A DNA stretch of 21,568 nucleotides. Origin: a virus. Below are positions 1 through 7,252 of this stretch, piece by piece (positions within the stretch are counted from its first letter, which is position 1; each line of letters opens with the position of its first letter). The translations under genes were made by a program, and so were the position numbers. The notes under the pieces were generated by a model. The model saw only the letters and a program-made list of their open reading frames with translations, had not been told where the DNA came from and did not search any database. The stretch covers positions 1-21,568 of the IMG/VR virus record IMGVR_UViG_3300021437_000096. The stretch is one strand, 5' to 3'.

Positions 1-179
1 TCTGCCCTACTCAGGTTTGCATTACTCAGGTCTGCCCATCTCAGGTCTGCCCGTGATTTACCATCCGCAATTTCTTTTCGGATAAACTCCTTTACGGTTT
101 CTGCAATTGTGTTATTTTCTTTTGAGTATTCAAAAATAACCTTGCCTGTAAATCTGTTTTTTATTTCTATTTTTACCAT
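1..179 (-). CDS. Pentapeptide-repeat protein, N-terminal part (cut by window edge)
   Basis: Leftward reading frame opening at the ATG complementary to 177-179 and still open at base 1, so only about 59 residues are visible. An N-terminal segment of about 40 residues (starts MVKIEIKNRF) is followed by tandem five-residue units of the form A(D/N)LXX: RADLR, WADLS, NANLS. These are visible as the repeated CAGACCTGAG/CAAACCTGAG on the minus strand. Pentapeptide repeats fold into a right-handed quadrilateral beta-helix. Proteins with this kind of short N-terminal lead are common accessory genes of phages, usually without assigned function. It lies 4 bases after the stop of the gene at 184-456 and is probably co-transcribed with it. 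Repeat assignment is firm; function is unknown. Confidence 0.8.
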   Translation of the reverse strand, partial: MVKIEIKNRFTGKVIFEYSKENNTIAETVKEFIRKEIADGKSRADLRWADLSNANLSRA

Positions 180-183
180 GATT

Positions 184-456
184 TCAGTCCATTGAATTTA
201 AATTGTAAATGTCATTTTGCAGTGCTTCAATTTCTGAATGCTGCTCCAAAATCAGTTCTGTAATTTCTGCACTGGCAGGGAAAACCAATTCGTTTAACTT
301 TTGAAGTTCCAGTTTTGCAAGATTGATTTGATGGGTCATTTCTGCTAAGTCAGGTTGCCCGTTGTCTTGCTCCATGCTGGCAGCAAATGCCCTTTCAAAG
401 TGAGTGTTAATATCACTTGTTAGGGTTGTGATTTGGGATAATTGTTCGGTATTCAT
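184..456 (-). CDS. Small hypothetical protein, helical
   Basis: A 90-residue leftward gene of unknown function. The frame extends upstream to 486, but that ATG overlaps the promoter -7 element at 473-480, so the ATG at 456 (MNTEQLSQ) is the better start. The protein is acidic and rich in E, L, Q and N, with two stretches that look like amphipathic helices, one in the middle (HQINLAKLELQKLNEL) and one near the C terminus (ITELILEQHSEIEAL). This suggests a small coiled-coil or helical-bundle protein. There is no signal peptide or membrane segment. It has its own promoter and precedes the pentapeptide gene, so the two probably form an accessory unit independent of the tail-like genes upstream. 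Confidence 0.6.
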   Translation of the reverse strand: MNTEQLSQITTLTSDINTHFERAFAASMEQDNGQPDLAEMTHQINLAKLELQKLNELVFPASAEITELILEQHSEIEALQNDIYNLNSMD

Positions 457-472
457 TTTGTGTTTGACGTAG

Positions 473-505
473 CAAAGATAAAACAAAAGTATTCACAAAA
501 CCAAA
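473..505 (-). promoter_or_regulatory. Bacteroidota-type promoter for the gene at 184-456
   Basis: On the minus strand TTTG (505-502), a 21-base spacer, then TATCTTTG (480-473). This matches the Bacteroidota housekeeping consensus TTTG-N19-21-TAnnTTTG. The start codon at 456 lies 16 bases past the -7 element, leaving a leader of roughly 12 bases. Confidence 0.75.
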
Positions 506-527
506 TAAAAAGCAAACAAAAAGTAAA

Positions 528-1121
528 TTATTTTTTGAAGGCCGACTTTAATTCAACCATGACGGCATATCCAAGGGCTTTGGAAAGTAGTTCCGACAAT
601 GCACTTGCCGATTGGGGTGCAACAGATTTGAGAAAATCGGAGCCTTTATGCCCAAAACGTGCAATTGTGCCGCGTTTGCCAATGGCATACTGGATTCGTT
701 TTGCCATGTTGCGTCTGCGTTGCAATACGGTCAATTTCGATTCCTGGTTATTTTCACGAACCTGAATCCCTTTGAAGGTAATCCAGTCCTCAATGGCTTT
801 TAATGGCGGTCTTTTTCCTGCTTTTCTGCCTTCCTCTGCATATATCCAATGCGGGTCTGCCAATAGCCGGAACCGTACAACATTATTGCCACGGGTCACA
901 ACATCCATACCGATGGATTGCAGCAATTGCTTTGAGGCATTCAGGCCCTTGTCGGTAATTGATTTTTTGATTGCAGGGATAAAGTCTGATTCACCCCACA
1001 GCTTGACAATTTCCTCAACTACACTGTCATAATCCAATGTGTCATTGGGATTGCTGCCAATTTTGCTGAGTAGTCCTGAGTTGATTAACCGGCTTTGTGC
1101 ATCACGAATATTGATTGCCAT
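528..1121 (-). CDS. Putative HK97 gp10-like tail-completion / neck protein
   Basis: A 197-residue protein that reads like the gp10-like morphogenesis proteins sitting at the head-tail junction. The clearest feature is the middle motif HWIYAEEGRKAGKRPP followed by an AIxxW(I)xxKGI helix. It corresponds to the family's 'aromatic-x-x-x-E-x-G-(T/R)... PP...AI..W' segment. The C-terminal 60 residues are basic (RRRNMAKRIQYAIGKRG). The start ATG at 1121 lies 13 bases after the stop of the chaperone-like reading frame, so it belongs to the same leftward transcript. It is unusual for such a gene to be transcribed opposite to the head genes and to follow the chaperone pair. Assignment by motif only; another minor virion role is possible. 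Confidence 0.5.
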   Translation of the reverse strand: MAINIRDAQSRLINSGLLSKIGSNPNDTLDYDSVVEEIVKLWGESDFIPAIKKSITDKGLNASKQLLQSIGMDVVTRGNNVVRFRLLADPHWIYAEEGRKAGKRPPLKAIEDWITFKGIQVRENNQESKLTVLQRRRNMAKRIQYAIGKRGTIARFGHKGSDFLKSVAPQSASALSELLSKALGYAVMVELKSAFKK

Positions 1122-1134
1122 GCCAATAAATAGC

Positions 1135-1437
1135 CTATTGCAACCCGATGGAGTATTTCATGAGAAAATACGTTGCCGATGCTGCATCTTTGTCCTTCAA
1201 CTCTTCGAGCAATGCCCGTTTGTTTGAAGTGTGACGCGAAATAGTATTGAAAAATTCGGTAAGTTTCATGGCCCACAGTTCCTTTTCGAAATCGCGGTTA
1301 TTGCGGCTTATCTCACCAACAAGTCCGATCCACATTGATGCGGTTTCTGAAATTGTCAGGGTTTTGGGTTCGGTTCCGTCGGCTGGCTTGCTGAATAGGC
1401 CGGGCCACTTTTTGCAAAATTTGTCCAAAGATTCCAA
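1135..1437 (-). CDS. Downstream (T-like) part of tail assembly chaperone, reached by -1 frameshift
   Basis: A 100-codon open frame that overlaps the 3' end of the upstream gene by about 80 bases in the -1 frame. Its only possible initiation codon near the 5' end is a TTG (1437-1435) lying inside the T9 run. The frame is closed upstream by a stop at 1482-1480 and no ATG lies between them. Independent translation is therefore unlikely. Slippage on T TTT TTT joins it to the first 167 codons of the upstream gene as a fusion of about 267 residues. This is the gpG/gpGT arrangement of tail assembly chaperones, which coat the tape measure during tail assembly. The visible protein is helical (ETASMWIGLVGEISRNN onward) with no known catalytic motif. 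The frame layout is seen; the chaperone role is inferred. Confidence 0.6.
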   Translation of the reverse strand: MESLDKFCKKWPGLFSKPADGTEPKTLTISETASMWIGLVGEISRNNRDFEKELWAMKLTEFFNTISRHTSNKRALLEELKDKDAASATYFLMKYSIGLQ

Positions 1438-1937
1438 AAAAAAAGAGCCGTTCCGTGTGCATGGTAAGCAGAAAGATGCTTATTGAACAACTCGACACGC
1501 TTGGCCCAATCTCTTTGACCTAAGTATATTGGAAAATATTCAGCCTTGACATTGCCGGCCTTGTCATATTTACGGATTGAAAAAAGTCGTACCGGTTCAG
1601 AAATTGCAGCCATGATTTCAGCCAGGTTGTAAATAATTCCCTCTTTGCCTGAGTACGATGCAACGATTGTAAACTTATCGCCGTCGATTGTGGAAGGGTC
1701 GAGATTGACCTTGTAAAGACCTTTAATCCACAGCCTTTTAGCAACGCGATTTGGATATGTTTTTGTCCAGTCATTTTTCTTTGACCATGCGGCAAGTTTT
1801 TTCCAACTCACTTTAATCGGGTCAACACCTGTGAGGTATTCGAATAGTGTCAATGACTTGGCAGCCACGTCACCCTCCGATGTCTGAAGCCGGTAAATGT
1901 CGGCAAATTGCTGAAGGGATATTTTTTTCCAACTCAC
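1356..1937 (-). CDS. Putative tail assembly chaperone, G-like
   Basis: A 193-residue leftward gene beginning at GTG 1937 (VSWKKISLQQFADIYRL). The longer frame upstream to 2090 crosses the promoter and is rejected. The N-terminal pattern W-K-x-I-(S/T)-L-x-Q-(F/Y)-x-x-I-Y-x-L followed by a KSLTLFEYLTGV helix is typical of tail chaperone/tape-measure-upstream proteins I associate with Bacteroidota phages. The centre (FTIVASYSGKEGI..NLAEIMAAISEP) fits the same family. The frame runs through CTT TTT TTT TGG at the T9 run and ends 28 codons later in a low-complexity tail (SQPTEPNPKP), as expected of the unshifted product. The GTG lies 4 bases past the -7 element, suggesting leaderless translation. 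No tape measure gene is visible downstream. Confidence 0.55.
   Translation of the reverse strand: MSWKKISLQQFADIYRLQTSEGDVAAKSLTLFEYLTGVDPIKVSWKKLAAWSKKNDWTKTYPNRVAKRLWIKGLYKVNLDPSTIDGDKFTIVASYSGKEGIIYNLAEIMAAISEPVRLFSIRKYDKAGNVKAEYFPIYLGQRDWAKRVELFNKHLSAYHAHGTALFFWNLWTNFAKSGPAYSASQPTEPNPKP
1436..1444 (-). other. Slippery T9 run: predicted programmed -1 frameshift site
   Basis: Minus-strand CTTTTTTTTTGG read as CTT TTT TTT TGG in the zero frame gives the heptamer T TTT TTT, an X XXY YYZ slippery site. After a one-base backward slip the next codon is TTG (1437-1435), the first codon of the open -1 frame ending at 1135. The site sits about 80 bases before the zero-frame stop, where tail-chaperone shifts are normally placed. 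Confidence 0.65.
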
Positions 1938-1941
1938 AGTG

Positions 1942-1973
1942 CAAACATAAAACAAAAATAAATAAAAACCAAA
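1942..1973 (-). promoter_or_regulatory. Promoter for the leftward tail-like genes
   Basis: Minus-strand TTTG (1973-1970), 20-base spacer, TATGTTTG (1949-1942). The GTG start at 1937 follows after only CACT, so the predicted transcription start is at or next to the start codon. The divergent protease gene starts at 2000 with no comparable plus-strand promoter in the gap. Confidence 0.7.
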
Positions 1974-1999
1974 CAAAGCAGTCCGGCTATTTATAAGCG

Positions 2000-2632
2000 A
2001 TGGACAATTTGCCGATTTATGAAATGGTTTGCACGGGTCAGGAAGTTGACAAGGGGCTGGCCGCTGTGGCATTGGTTGATGACCCCGCAATTCAGCAACA
2101 TTTTTTAATGTTCAAAAATGCCGTACCGATGGCATTTGCCGTGACCGATGCGGAGCAGCGCATTATCACAGGGCCGGTAATGATTCCTGACATGCCATTG
2201 ATGCGAAACCAGCCATTGAAGGAAGGCGGTGAGCCTGTCAAGTTTATGACGTTCGCCTCAAAGGAAACCGTTGCCAATACCTGCAAAATGTTTTCACGTA
2301 ATGGCAAGTTGTCAAGCGTAAACATCATGCACGAATCGGATTTGGTTCCTGAGAATGTTTTCCTGTTTGAATCATGGATTAGCGATTCTGCCAAAGGCAA
2401 ACCCAATCCCATAGGTTTTGAACACTTGCCGGACGGCACCTGGTTCATGTCATTTATCTGTGACAATGATGCGGTTTGGACTGCTGCCAAAGACGGCAAA
2501 TTGAATGGTTTCAGCCTGCAAGCTGTGTGGGGTTTAAAAGCCATGCAATTTAGAAATGATGAAGATGCGCTGATTGATGAATTGACGGAGGTTTTTCAAA
2601 AAATCAAAGACTCAGGGGCAATTGCTATTTAA
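2000..2632 (+). CDS. XkdF-like prohead protease
   Basis: A 210-residue protein matching the XkdF family of phage serine proteases, which act inside the procapsid to remove scaffold before packaging. His111 lies in SVNIMHESD and Ser172 in LNGFSLQ, the expected catalytic His and Ser. They are separated by VFLFESWISDSAKG, a GTWFMSFICDNDAVW strand pair and KDGKLNGFS, all family hallmarks. The start ATG at 2000 is the first in the frame and gives the full N-terminal domain. It opens the head operon, followed 4 bases later by the scaffold-like gene and then the major capsid gene: the usual protease-scaffold-capsid order. Unusually the portal is downstream rather than upstream. Confidence 0.75.
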   Translation: MDNLPIYEMVCTGQEVDKGLAAVALVDDPAIQQHFLMFKNAVPMAFAVTDAEQRIITGPVMIPDMPLMRNQPLKEGGEPVKFMTFASKETVANTCKMFSRNGKLSSVNIMHESDLVPENVFLFESWISDSAKGKPNPIGFEHLPDGTWFMSFICDNDAVWTAAKDGKLNGFSLQAVWGLKAMQFRNDEDALIDELTEVFQKIKDSGAIAI

Positions 2633-2636
2633 TGCC

Positions 2637-3221
2637 ATGAGTGATAAAAAAAGCAAATTGATGCAGTTGATTGATGAGGTGAAACTCATTTTTTCAGCCG
2701 ACCCAACACCTGCGCCGGAGCCACCCGCTGAGGATAAAAACGAAGTAACCCTTGCCGATGGCACTATGTGGCAATGCGATGCTGCACCCGCTGAAGGCGT
2801 AAAGGTTTCTGCATTGGGAGCAGAGGGAGTTGTACCCGTTGCCGCTGGTGATTACACCGATGAAGCAGGAAACATCATAACTGTTGATGACAACAGCACC
2901 ATTGTAAGCATTAAAGCCGTTCAGGCACCTGTTGCTGCTTCAGCAGAAGAGGTTCAGGCTCAATTCAATGCTTTCAAGGCAGAGGCAGAATTGAAATTTC
3001 AAGCCCTTACCGAAAAGGTTGAGGCAAGCGAAAAAACCAATAACCTGCTGATTGCCAAATTCAAAGAAAGCGGCGAATCGGTTGCAAACATGATGCTGGC
3101 ATTTAAAGAATATGCAGAGCAGGCACCTGAACCGATTGTCAAAACCGAAAACACAACAAAACGTCCGTTGCAAGCATGGGAAAAAGTTGCCCAATCGCAC
3201 GGCTATGTGCCACAAAATTAA
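2637..3221 (+). CDS. Putative capsid scaffold protein
   Basis: A 194-residue protein starting at ATG 2637; a TTG 15 bases upstream is in frame but overlaps the protease stop. Three regions are visible: a short charged N terminus with a proline-rich link (PAPEPPAED); a beta-rich repeat-like segment (VTLADGTMWQ..., then AGDYTDEAGNIITVDDN); and an Ala/Glu/Lys-rich predicted coiled coil (AEEVQAQFNAFKAEAELKFQ...). Position between protease and capsid gene, together with the coiled coil, points to a scaffold that is later degraded. The lipoyl-like 'LADGT/DEAGN' segment also occurs in other Bacteroidota phage head clusters as I recall them. Role inferred from context. Confidence 0.55.
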   Translation: MSDKKSKLMQLIDEVKLIFSADPTPAPEPPAEDKNEVTLADGTMWQCDAAPAEGVKVSALGAEGVVPVAAGDYTDEAGNIITVDDNSTIVSIKAVQAPVAASAEEVQAQFNAFKAEAELKFQALTEKVEASEKTNNLLIAKFKESGESVANMMLAFKEYAEQAPEPIVKTENTTKRPLQAWEKVAQSHGYVPQN

Positions 3222-3249
3222 AAAAATAAATAATAGGAGAAAATAACAA

Positions 3250-4194
3250 ATGTCATTCGACGTAAGCGCCCTAAACAACTGGTTCGATGAATCCTCAAAC
3301 AAAGCTGGTTTCATCACCAAATCACTGCTCGGAAATGATACCGGAGCACTGGTTAAGAAAGTGACTGGTATCAAATACAAAACCCCTTTAAACGGATTCT
3401 ATGCCTCCGCTACGATTGTAGCCGGTGGATGCGATGACAGCGCAAGCGGCACATCCACATTCACTCAGCGTGTCCTTGAGGTTATCGACCAAAAAGACGT
3501 AGAGCTGATTTGTGCCAAAGATTTGCTTCCAAAATGGATGAACGCAAAAATGTCAGCAGGTTCACCCGATGCAGTACCTTCAGAAATTGCCAGCATAATC
3601 ATGGCTGAGAAAGCCCGTGCCTTGGCAAATGCAAATGAAATTGCATACTGGCAGGAAACATCATTGTTTGATGGCTGGTTGAAATTGCTTGCTGATTTAG
3701 GTTTTGGAGGTGGAGGCGACCCAATTAAGGGCAACCCCGACGACATCACTGTTGGAACTGGAATTGTTGCCAGCAACATCATGACCATTATGGATAAGCA
3801 ATGGGCACTGGTTCCTGCAAAGGTTAAATCTTCGCACCGTGGCGAAATTGTTTCCTTCGTTGGATATGACACTTTCACCACATACGGTCTGAAAATGCGC
3901 GATTTGAACCTGTTCCATACCCCTCCACCCGCTGGCCTTGAAATGGGGTTTGTACATCCTGGCACCGGCCTTATTGTTTACCCTGTGGGTGGACTTGACG
4001 GCACACACCAAATTGTGACCACTTGGAAAGAAAACCTGATTATCGGTTGTGACGTTGACGGCGAAGATACTCAGAGCCGTTGGATTGAAGTAAACGACAA
4101 AGATTATGAAGGCGTTAAACTGAAAACCGAATGGAAAGCAGGCGTTCAAATCGCATTGCCTGAAGAGGTTGTTTATTTCAAACTACACGCATAA
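3250..4194 (+). CDS. Major capsid protein
   Basis: A 314-residue protein in the capsid position after protease and scaffold. It has no catalytic motif. The C-terminal third (LIIGCDVDGEDTQ, then a charged loop and strands ending in LPEEVVYFK) looks like the spine and periphery of an HK97-fold capsid protein of the Bacteroidota phage type. It has one of the clearest Shine-Dalgarno sequences in the window (AGGAG at 3235-3239, 10 bases before the ATG), fitting a highly expressed gene. A strong terminator follows 30 bases after the stop. The fold is inferred; alternative decoration or tail-tube roles are less likely given size and order. Confidence 0.7.
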   Translation: MSFDVSALNNWFDESSNKAGFITKSLLGNDTGALVKKVTGIKYKTPLNGFYASATIVAGGCDDSASGTSTFTQRVLEVIDQKDVELICAKDLLPKWMNAKMSAGSPDAVPSEIASIIMAEKARALANANEIAYWQETSLFDGWLKLLADLGFGGGGDPIKGNPDDITVGTGIVASNIMTIMDKQWALVPAKVKSSHRGEIVSFVGYDTFTTYGLKMRDLNLFHTPPPAGLEMGFVHPGTGLIVYPVGGLDGTHQIVTTWKENLIIGCDVDGEDTQSRWIEVNDKDYEGVKLKTEWKAGVQIALPEEVVYFKLHA

Positions 4195-4223
4195 GATTTT
4201 CAAACTATAAGTAAAACCAACAC

Positions 4224-4251
4224 AAGGGGCGGGTAAAAAGCCCGCCCTTTT
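4224..4251 (+). terminator. Rho-independent terminator after the capsid gene
   Basis: Stem AAGGGGCGGG (4224-4233) with CCCGCCCTTT (4241-4250), a 10-bp helix with one G-U pair and a 7-base loop, running into T residues. It would cap the capsid message or attenuate transcription into the next structural genes. Confidence 0.8.
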
Positions 4252-4275
4252 AATTAAAAAAGGAGAAAATAAAAT

Positions 4276-4794
4276 ATGTCATGTACTTTAGCAACCGGAA
4301 TTGCACTGGACACCTGCAATGGTAACGGTGGGTATAAAAGATTGAAAGTTACTGCCAAGTCGAACATTGCCACATGGGCAGATGCTTCAAGCGTAATCAC
4401 AGCAACAGCGACCGACACATCAAAGATTTATGAAATTGTCGTTCCACAGGATATGATCGGCGCATATTCAACACAGCAGGACACCCGCGACAACAATGTG
4501 GCACCTGTTTATGACCATATCGTAACTGTGATGACACAGAAAAACAGTGCTGCAAATCGCACCTTCCTGAAGTTATTGGGACTGAATGAAGTTGTTGCAT
4601 TTGCCTTGGACAATAACGGCGACTGGCTTGCATTCGGCGACATCAATCGCGGACTCAGAACAGTTGTAAAGGGCAAAGACCACAAAAAGCCCGGTGATGC
4701 TTACGGACAAGAGGTTGAACTCAAGGGCACAGGATTGCTGAACCCTGAGGGTAAAATCACAACGGGCGCATTGCTTACGGCATTAGATACATAA
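4276..4794 (+). CDS. Putative virion structural protein (head decoration or tail tube)
   Basis: A 172-residue protein with a near copy of the capsid gene's leader (AGGAGAAAATAA before the ATG), implying similar high expression. The N terminus MSCTLATGIALDTC, followed by NGGYKRLKVTAKSNIATW, resembles small structural proteins of environmental and Bacteroidota phages. In those a Cys-containing start precedes a GG(I/Y)K segment, and they are usually annotated as tail-tube or capsid-associated. No catalytic motif is present. It is enclosed by two terminators (4224-4251 and 4822-4855), so it can be expressed as a single abundant message. Structural role is likely; exact position in the virion is uncertain. 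Confidence 0.5.
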   Translation: MSCTLATGIALDTCNGNGGYKRLKVTAKSNIATWADASSVITATATDTSKIYEIVVPQDMIGAYSTQQDTRDNNVAPVYDHIVTVMTQKNSAANRTFLKLLGLNEVVAFALDNNGDWLAFGDINRGLRTVVKGKDHKKPGDAYGQEVELKGTGLLNPEGKITTGALLTALDT

Positions 4795-4821
4795 GCCCAC
4801 TCTCAATTCCTTCCATAAGCC

Positions 4822-4855
4822 GCAAAGTGCCCGATAGCAATATTGGGCATTTTGC
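4822..4855 (+). terminator. Terminator-like hairpin
   Basis: GCAAAGTGCCC (4822-4832) pairs with GGGCATTTTGC (4845-4855), 11 bp with one G-U and a 12-base loop. No long T run follows, so termination may be partial, allowing read-through into the portal genes. Confidence 0.55.
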
Positions 4856-4866
4856 TATTTATACGC

Positions 4867-5043
4867 ATGGCAAACGAAGAATCCGGCACCACAGAAGAAA
4901 AAGCATCCAAAAAAGATGTGATAAACCCTGCATTTATTGGAGTGACAATTCATCTTCAGGGCAACCGTTCAATTGTGATTCACGATACGAAGGATTGCAT
5001 TGCGTCAATTAAAAAATTGGGCCTTCAACATTTATTGATGTGA
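4867..5043 (+). CDS. Small hypothetical protein of the head operon
   Basis: A 58-residue protein from ATG 4867; in-frame TTG 4843 upstream falls inside the terminator hairpin and is rejected. The first 17 residues are charged (MANEESGTTEEKASKKD) and the rest is a compact alpha/beta-looking segment ending KKLGLQHLLM. It ends in a GTGA overlap with the next gene, so translation of the two is probably coupled. I do not recognise the family; context suggests a minor virion or assembly factor. Confidence 0.5.
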   Translation: MANEESGTTEEKASKKDVINPAFIGVTIHLQGNRSIVIHDTKDCIASIKKLGLQHLLM

Positions 5044-5393
5044 TCCTATCACGTGAAACCAATACCACTGTCAGGTGCAGGCTGTACGATGCAACAGGCG
5101 AAGGAACACCCGAATACAGGCTTCGAATCTTTTCGCGCTATGACGAAGCGTACCTGATTGAAACCGATGAACTTGAAGACTTGAGTGATGTGCCAGCCAG
5201 GTATAATGAATTTGAAATTGACAAGGATATTTTACAAATAATCCCTCCTGGCAATTACAAGTATCAGTTCGTTGATGCAGCGGATGACAATAGAATTTTG
5301 GAAAGAGGCAGGCTGAGAATTGAAAATAATAATGACGAATTAATAACCTATAATGGAATCGACACAATTATCCGACAAACCGTCACAGCATAA
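5040..5393 (+). CDS. Hypothetical structural-operon protein
   Basis: A 117-residue protein starting with GTG at 5040, overlapping the stop of the preceding gene (GTGA), and running 41 bases into the portal gene. It is predicted to be all-beta: TTVRCRLYDATGEGTPEYRLRIF, a RYNEFEID segment, then PPGNYKYQFVDA and ERGRLRIE. The pattern RYNEF(E/Q)I followed by a P-G-x-(Y/W)-x-Y strand is one I associate with small beta proteins encoded beside Bacteroidota phage structural genes. It is probably a minor virion or assembly component. There is no signal peptide, so it is not a secreted adhesin. Confidence 0.5.
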   Translation: MILSRETNTTVRCRLYDATGEGTPEYRLRIFSRYDEAYLIETDELEDLSDVPARYNEFEIDKDILQIIPPGNYKYQFVDAADDNRILERGRLRIENNNDELITYNGIDTIIRQTVTA

Positions 5394-7251
5394 AGGCTTC
5401 CATTTGGTTCGCCTGAATTTCAGCGATGACAAATTGCCGGAATTCAAAGAGATAAAATCAAAAGATATTGTTTGGTTTGGCAAGGACAATGACTACCCTA
5501 CCAAACTACTTGAATATTTCAACCGGTCTGCTTTCCACAATGCTATTATCAACGGTAAGGCGAACTTCATTTCCGGTGCTGGCATTGAATACAATCCGCA
5601 ATTGCCTCCAAATGAAAAGGCCATTGTTGAACAATACATCAAGGCACCAAATAAGTTCATGACGCTTGAGGAATTGATTTACCGCGATGCGATGTCGCTG
5701 GTAATATCGGGGTCAATTCCACATCAAATAGCCTGGAACAATTCTAAAAAGGGATTCAAAGTTTATCCGGTACCGTTCGAGCATGTTCGAATGAATAAGG
5801 AAATGACCAAATTTTACGTGAAACCCGAATGGAAAAAAGGTCAAACAAATGATGTTGGGACTCCTTATTCTGCATTCAATCCGTTGACGGCAAAATCCGC
5901 TGAATCACAGATACACTACTTTAAAATGTTCCGGCAAGGGGCTGTGACTTATGCGCTTCCTGAGTATATCGGTGCAATTCAATGGCTTGGAATTGATACC
6001 GAGATTGCAAATTTCCATTATAACAACCTGAAAAATGGTTTTGCAGCCGGTACTATGGTTGAAATCATGGTCGGCACCGGATTGGATGACCAATCAAAGG
6101 ACATAATCGAAAGAAAGTTCAAGCAAAAAACAGGTGGAAGCGATAGGGGCGGGGAGATTCTGTTAAACTTCATTGAAGATCAGAATCAAAAATCGAACGT
6201 CATTCCAATGCGTCCGAATGATTTGGATAAGCAGTTTGAACAATTATACCAACAGGCAATGAAGGCAATTTTTACCGGACACGGAGTTACTTCACCGGTA
6301 TTGTTTGGCATTGCAACTGAAGGGGCGTTGGGGCAACGTCAGGAAATGCTCGATGCTTATGAACTATTCTTTGCAACTTACGTCGAGATGCGTCAGCGCA
6401 TCCTGGAGAATCTGCACAATAGCTACCTGAAGCAAATGGGAGTTAGTGATCCGCAACTGAAAATCAAAAAATCACAGCCAATCTCAATGGATGCGATTAT
6501 GCTTTTCGAAAAGGGATTGCTATCAAAAGAGGCCGCTGCTGCACGTTTGGGCATAAGCAAAGAGGAATTGCCTGTGGCAGTTCAAGCCCCAGCGGCACAA
6601 CCGGTTAAATTTTCAGCCATTCCAAAGGATTATGAAGCCCCTGAAGATGCCGACAAATGGAAGGATGAAGACCATGAAATATTTGCCCAATTCGGTGAAA
6701 ATGAGTCCGACTTTGAAACCATTGGACAACTGGAGCATGATTGGTTCACCGAATCTGAAGGCGTTGGATTTCAGTTTGCCAATCTCGATGACATGGAGGC
6801 AAAGATTTTAGACCTGATTGCCAAGAATCCCAAATTGAATATCACTGACATTGCCGATGCAGAAAACATGACCGTTGATGAAATTGGACAAATTGTGTCC
6901 AAACTGGCTGAACGTAAATTGTTAAAGACCGGCGATGGCGGTTCAATGGTAATTACACCCCGTGGCAATATCGAAATTCAGGACTTTGGCAAAGAGTTTA
7001 GAAATATTTATGTGAAGTATAAGTATAACGGGCCAAAGGATGACAGGAACCGTCCCTTTTGCGCCGAAATGCTGAAAATGGGCAAGGTCTATTCAAGGGC
7101 GGAAATTGATAAATTGTCATTGCTATTGGGTTATAATGTATGGAAGCGTCGGGGTGGGTGGATGACAGTAGCAGGAAGTGAACCTGCATTGCACTTGCCT
7201 TATTGCCGTCACACATGGAGTCAGGTTGTTTTACGAAAACGAATAAATTAA
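5353..7251 (+). CDS. Portal protein with C-terminal winged-helix-like and minor-head-like extension
   Basis: A 632-residue protein. Residues 1-430 look like a phage portal: N-terminal DKLPEFKEI..DIVWFGKDNDYP, a long helical centre, HGVTSPVLFGIATEGALGQ and the stem helix QEMLDAYELFFATYV. Portals form the dodecameric channel through which the terminase packages DNA. Residues about 477-537 read as a small winged-helix (ILDLIAKNPKLNITDIADAENMT, then KLAERKLLKTG and a turn ITPRGN). Residues about 545-632 form a Cys/His-containing domain (RPFCAEM..KVYSRAEI.., then WMTVAG and YCRHTW) like the C terminus of minor head/MuF-type proteins. The arrangement suggests a portal fused to a minor-head domain. 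The order portal-after-capsid is unusual. The portal call is confident; domain names for the extension are inferred. Confidence 0.75.
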   Translation: MESTQLSDKPSQHKGFHLVRLNFSDDKLPEFKEIKSKDIVWFGKDNDYPTKLLEYFNRSAFHNAIINGKANFISGAGIEYNPQLPPNEKAIVEQYIKAPNKFMTLEELIYRDAMSLVISGSIPHQIAWNNSKKGFKVYPVPFEHVRMNKEMTKFYVKPEWKKGQTNDVGTPYSAFNPLTAKSAESQIHYFKMFRQGAVTYALPEYIGAIQWLGIDTEIANFHYNNLKNGFAAGTMVEIMVGTGLDDQSKDIIERKFKQKTGGSDRGGEILLNFIEDQNQKSNVIPMRPNDLDKQFEQLYQQAMKAIFTGHGVTSPVLFGIATEGALGQRQEMLDAYELFFATYVEMRQRILENLHNSYLKQMGVSDPQLKIKKSQPISMDAIMLFEKGLLSKEAAAARLGISKEELPVAVQAPAAQPVKFSAIPKDYEAPEDADKWKDEDHEIFAQFGENESDFETIGQLEHDWFTESEGVGFQFANLDDMEAKILDLIAKNPKLNITDIADAENMTVDEIGQIVSKLAERKLLKTGDGGSMVITPRGNIEIQDFGKEFRNIYVKYKYNGPKDDRNRPFCAEMLKMGKVYSRAEIDKLSLLLGYNVWKRRGGWMTVAGSEPALHLPYCRHTWSQVVLRKRIN

Positions 7252-7252
7252 A

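Noticed and set aside
772-1032. Rightward 86-residue frame
   Set aside because: Antisense to the gp10-like gene, no promoter or family signal.
2092-2544. Leftward 150-residue frame
   Set aside because: Shadow of the XkdF-like protease, which has catalytic residues in order.
3465-4149. Leftward frames of 166 and 150 residues within the capsid gene
   Set aside because: Antisense shadows of the capsid gene; low-complexity compositions and no start context.
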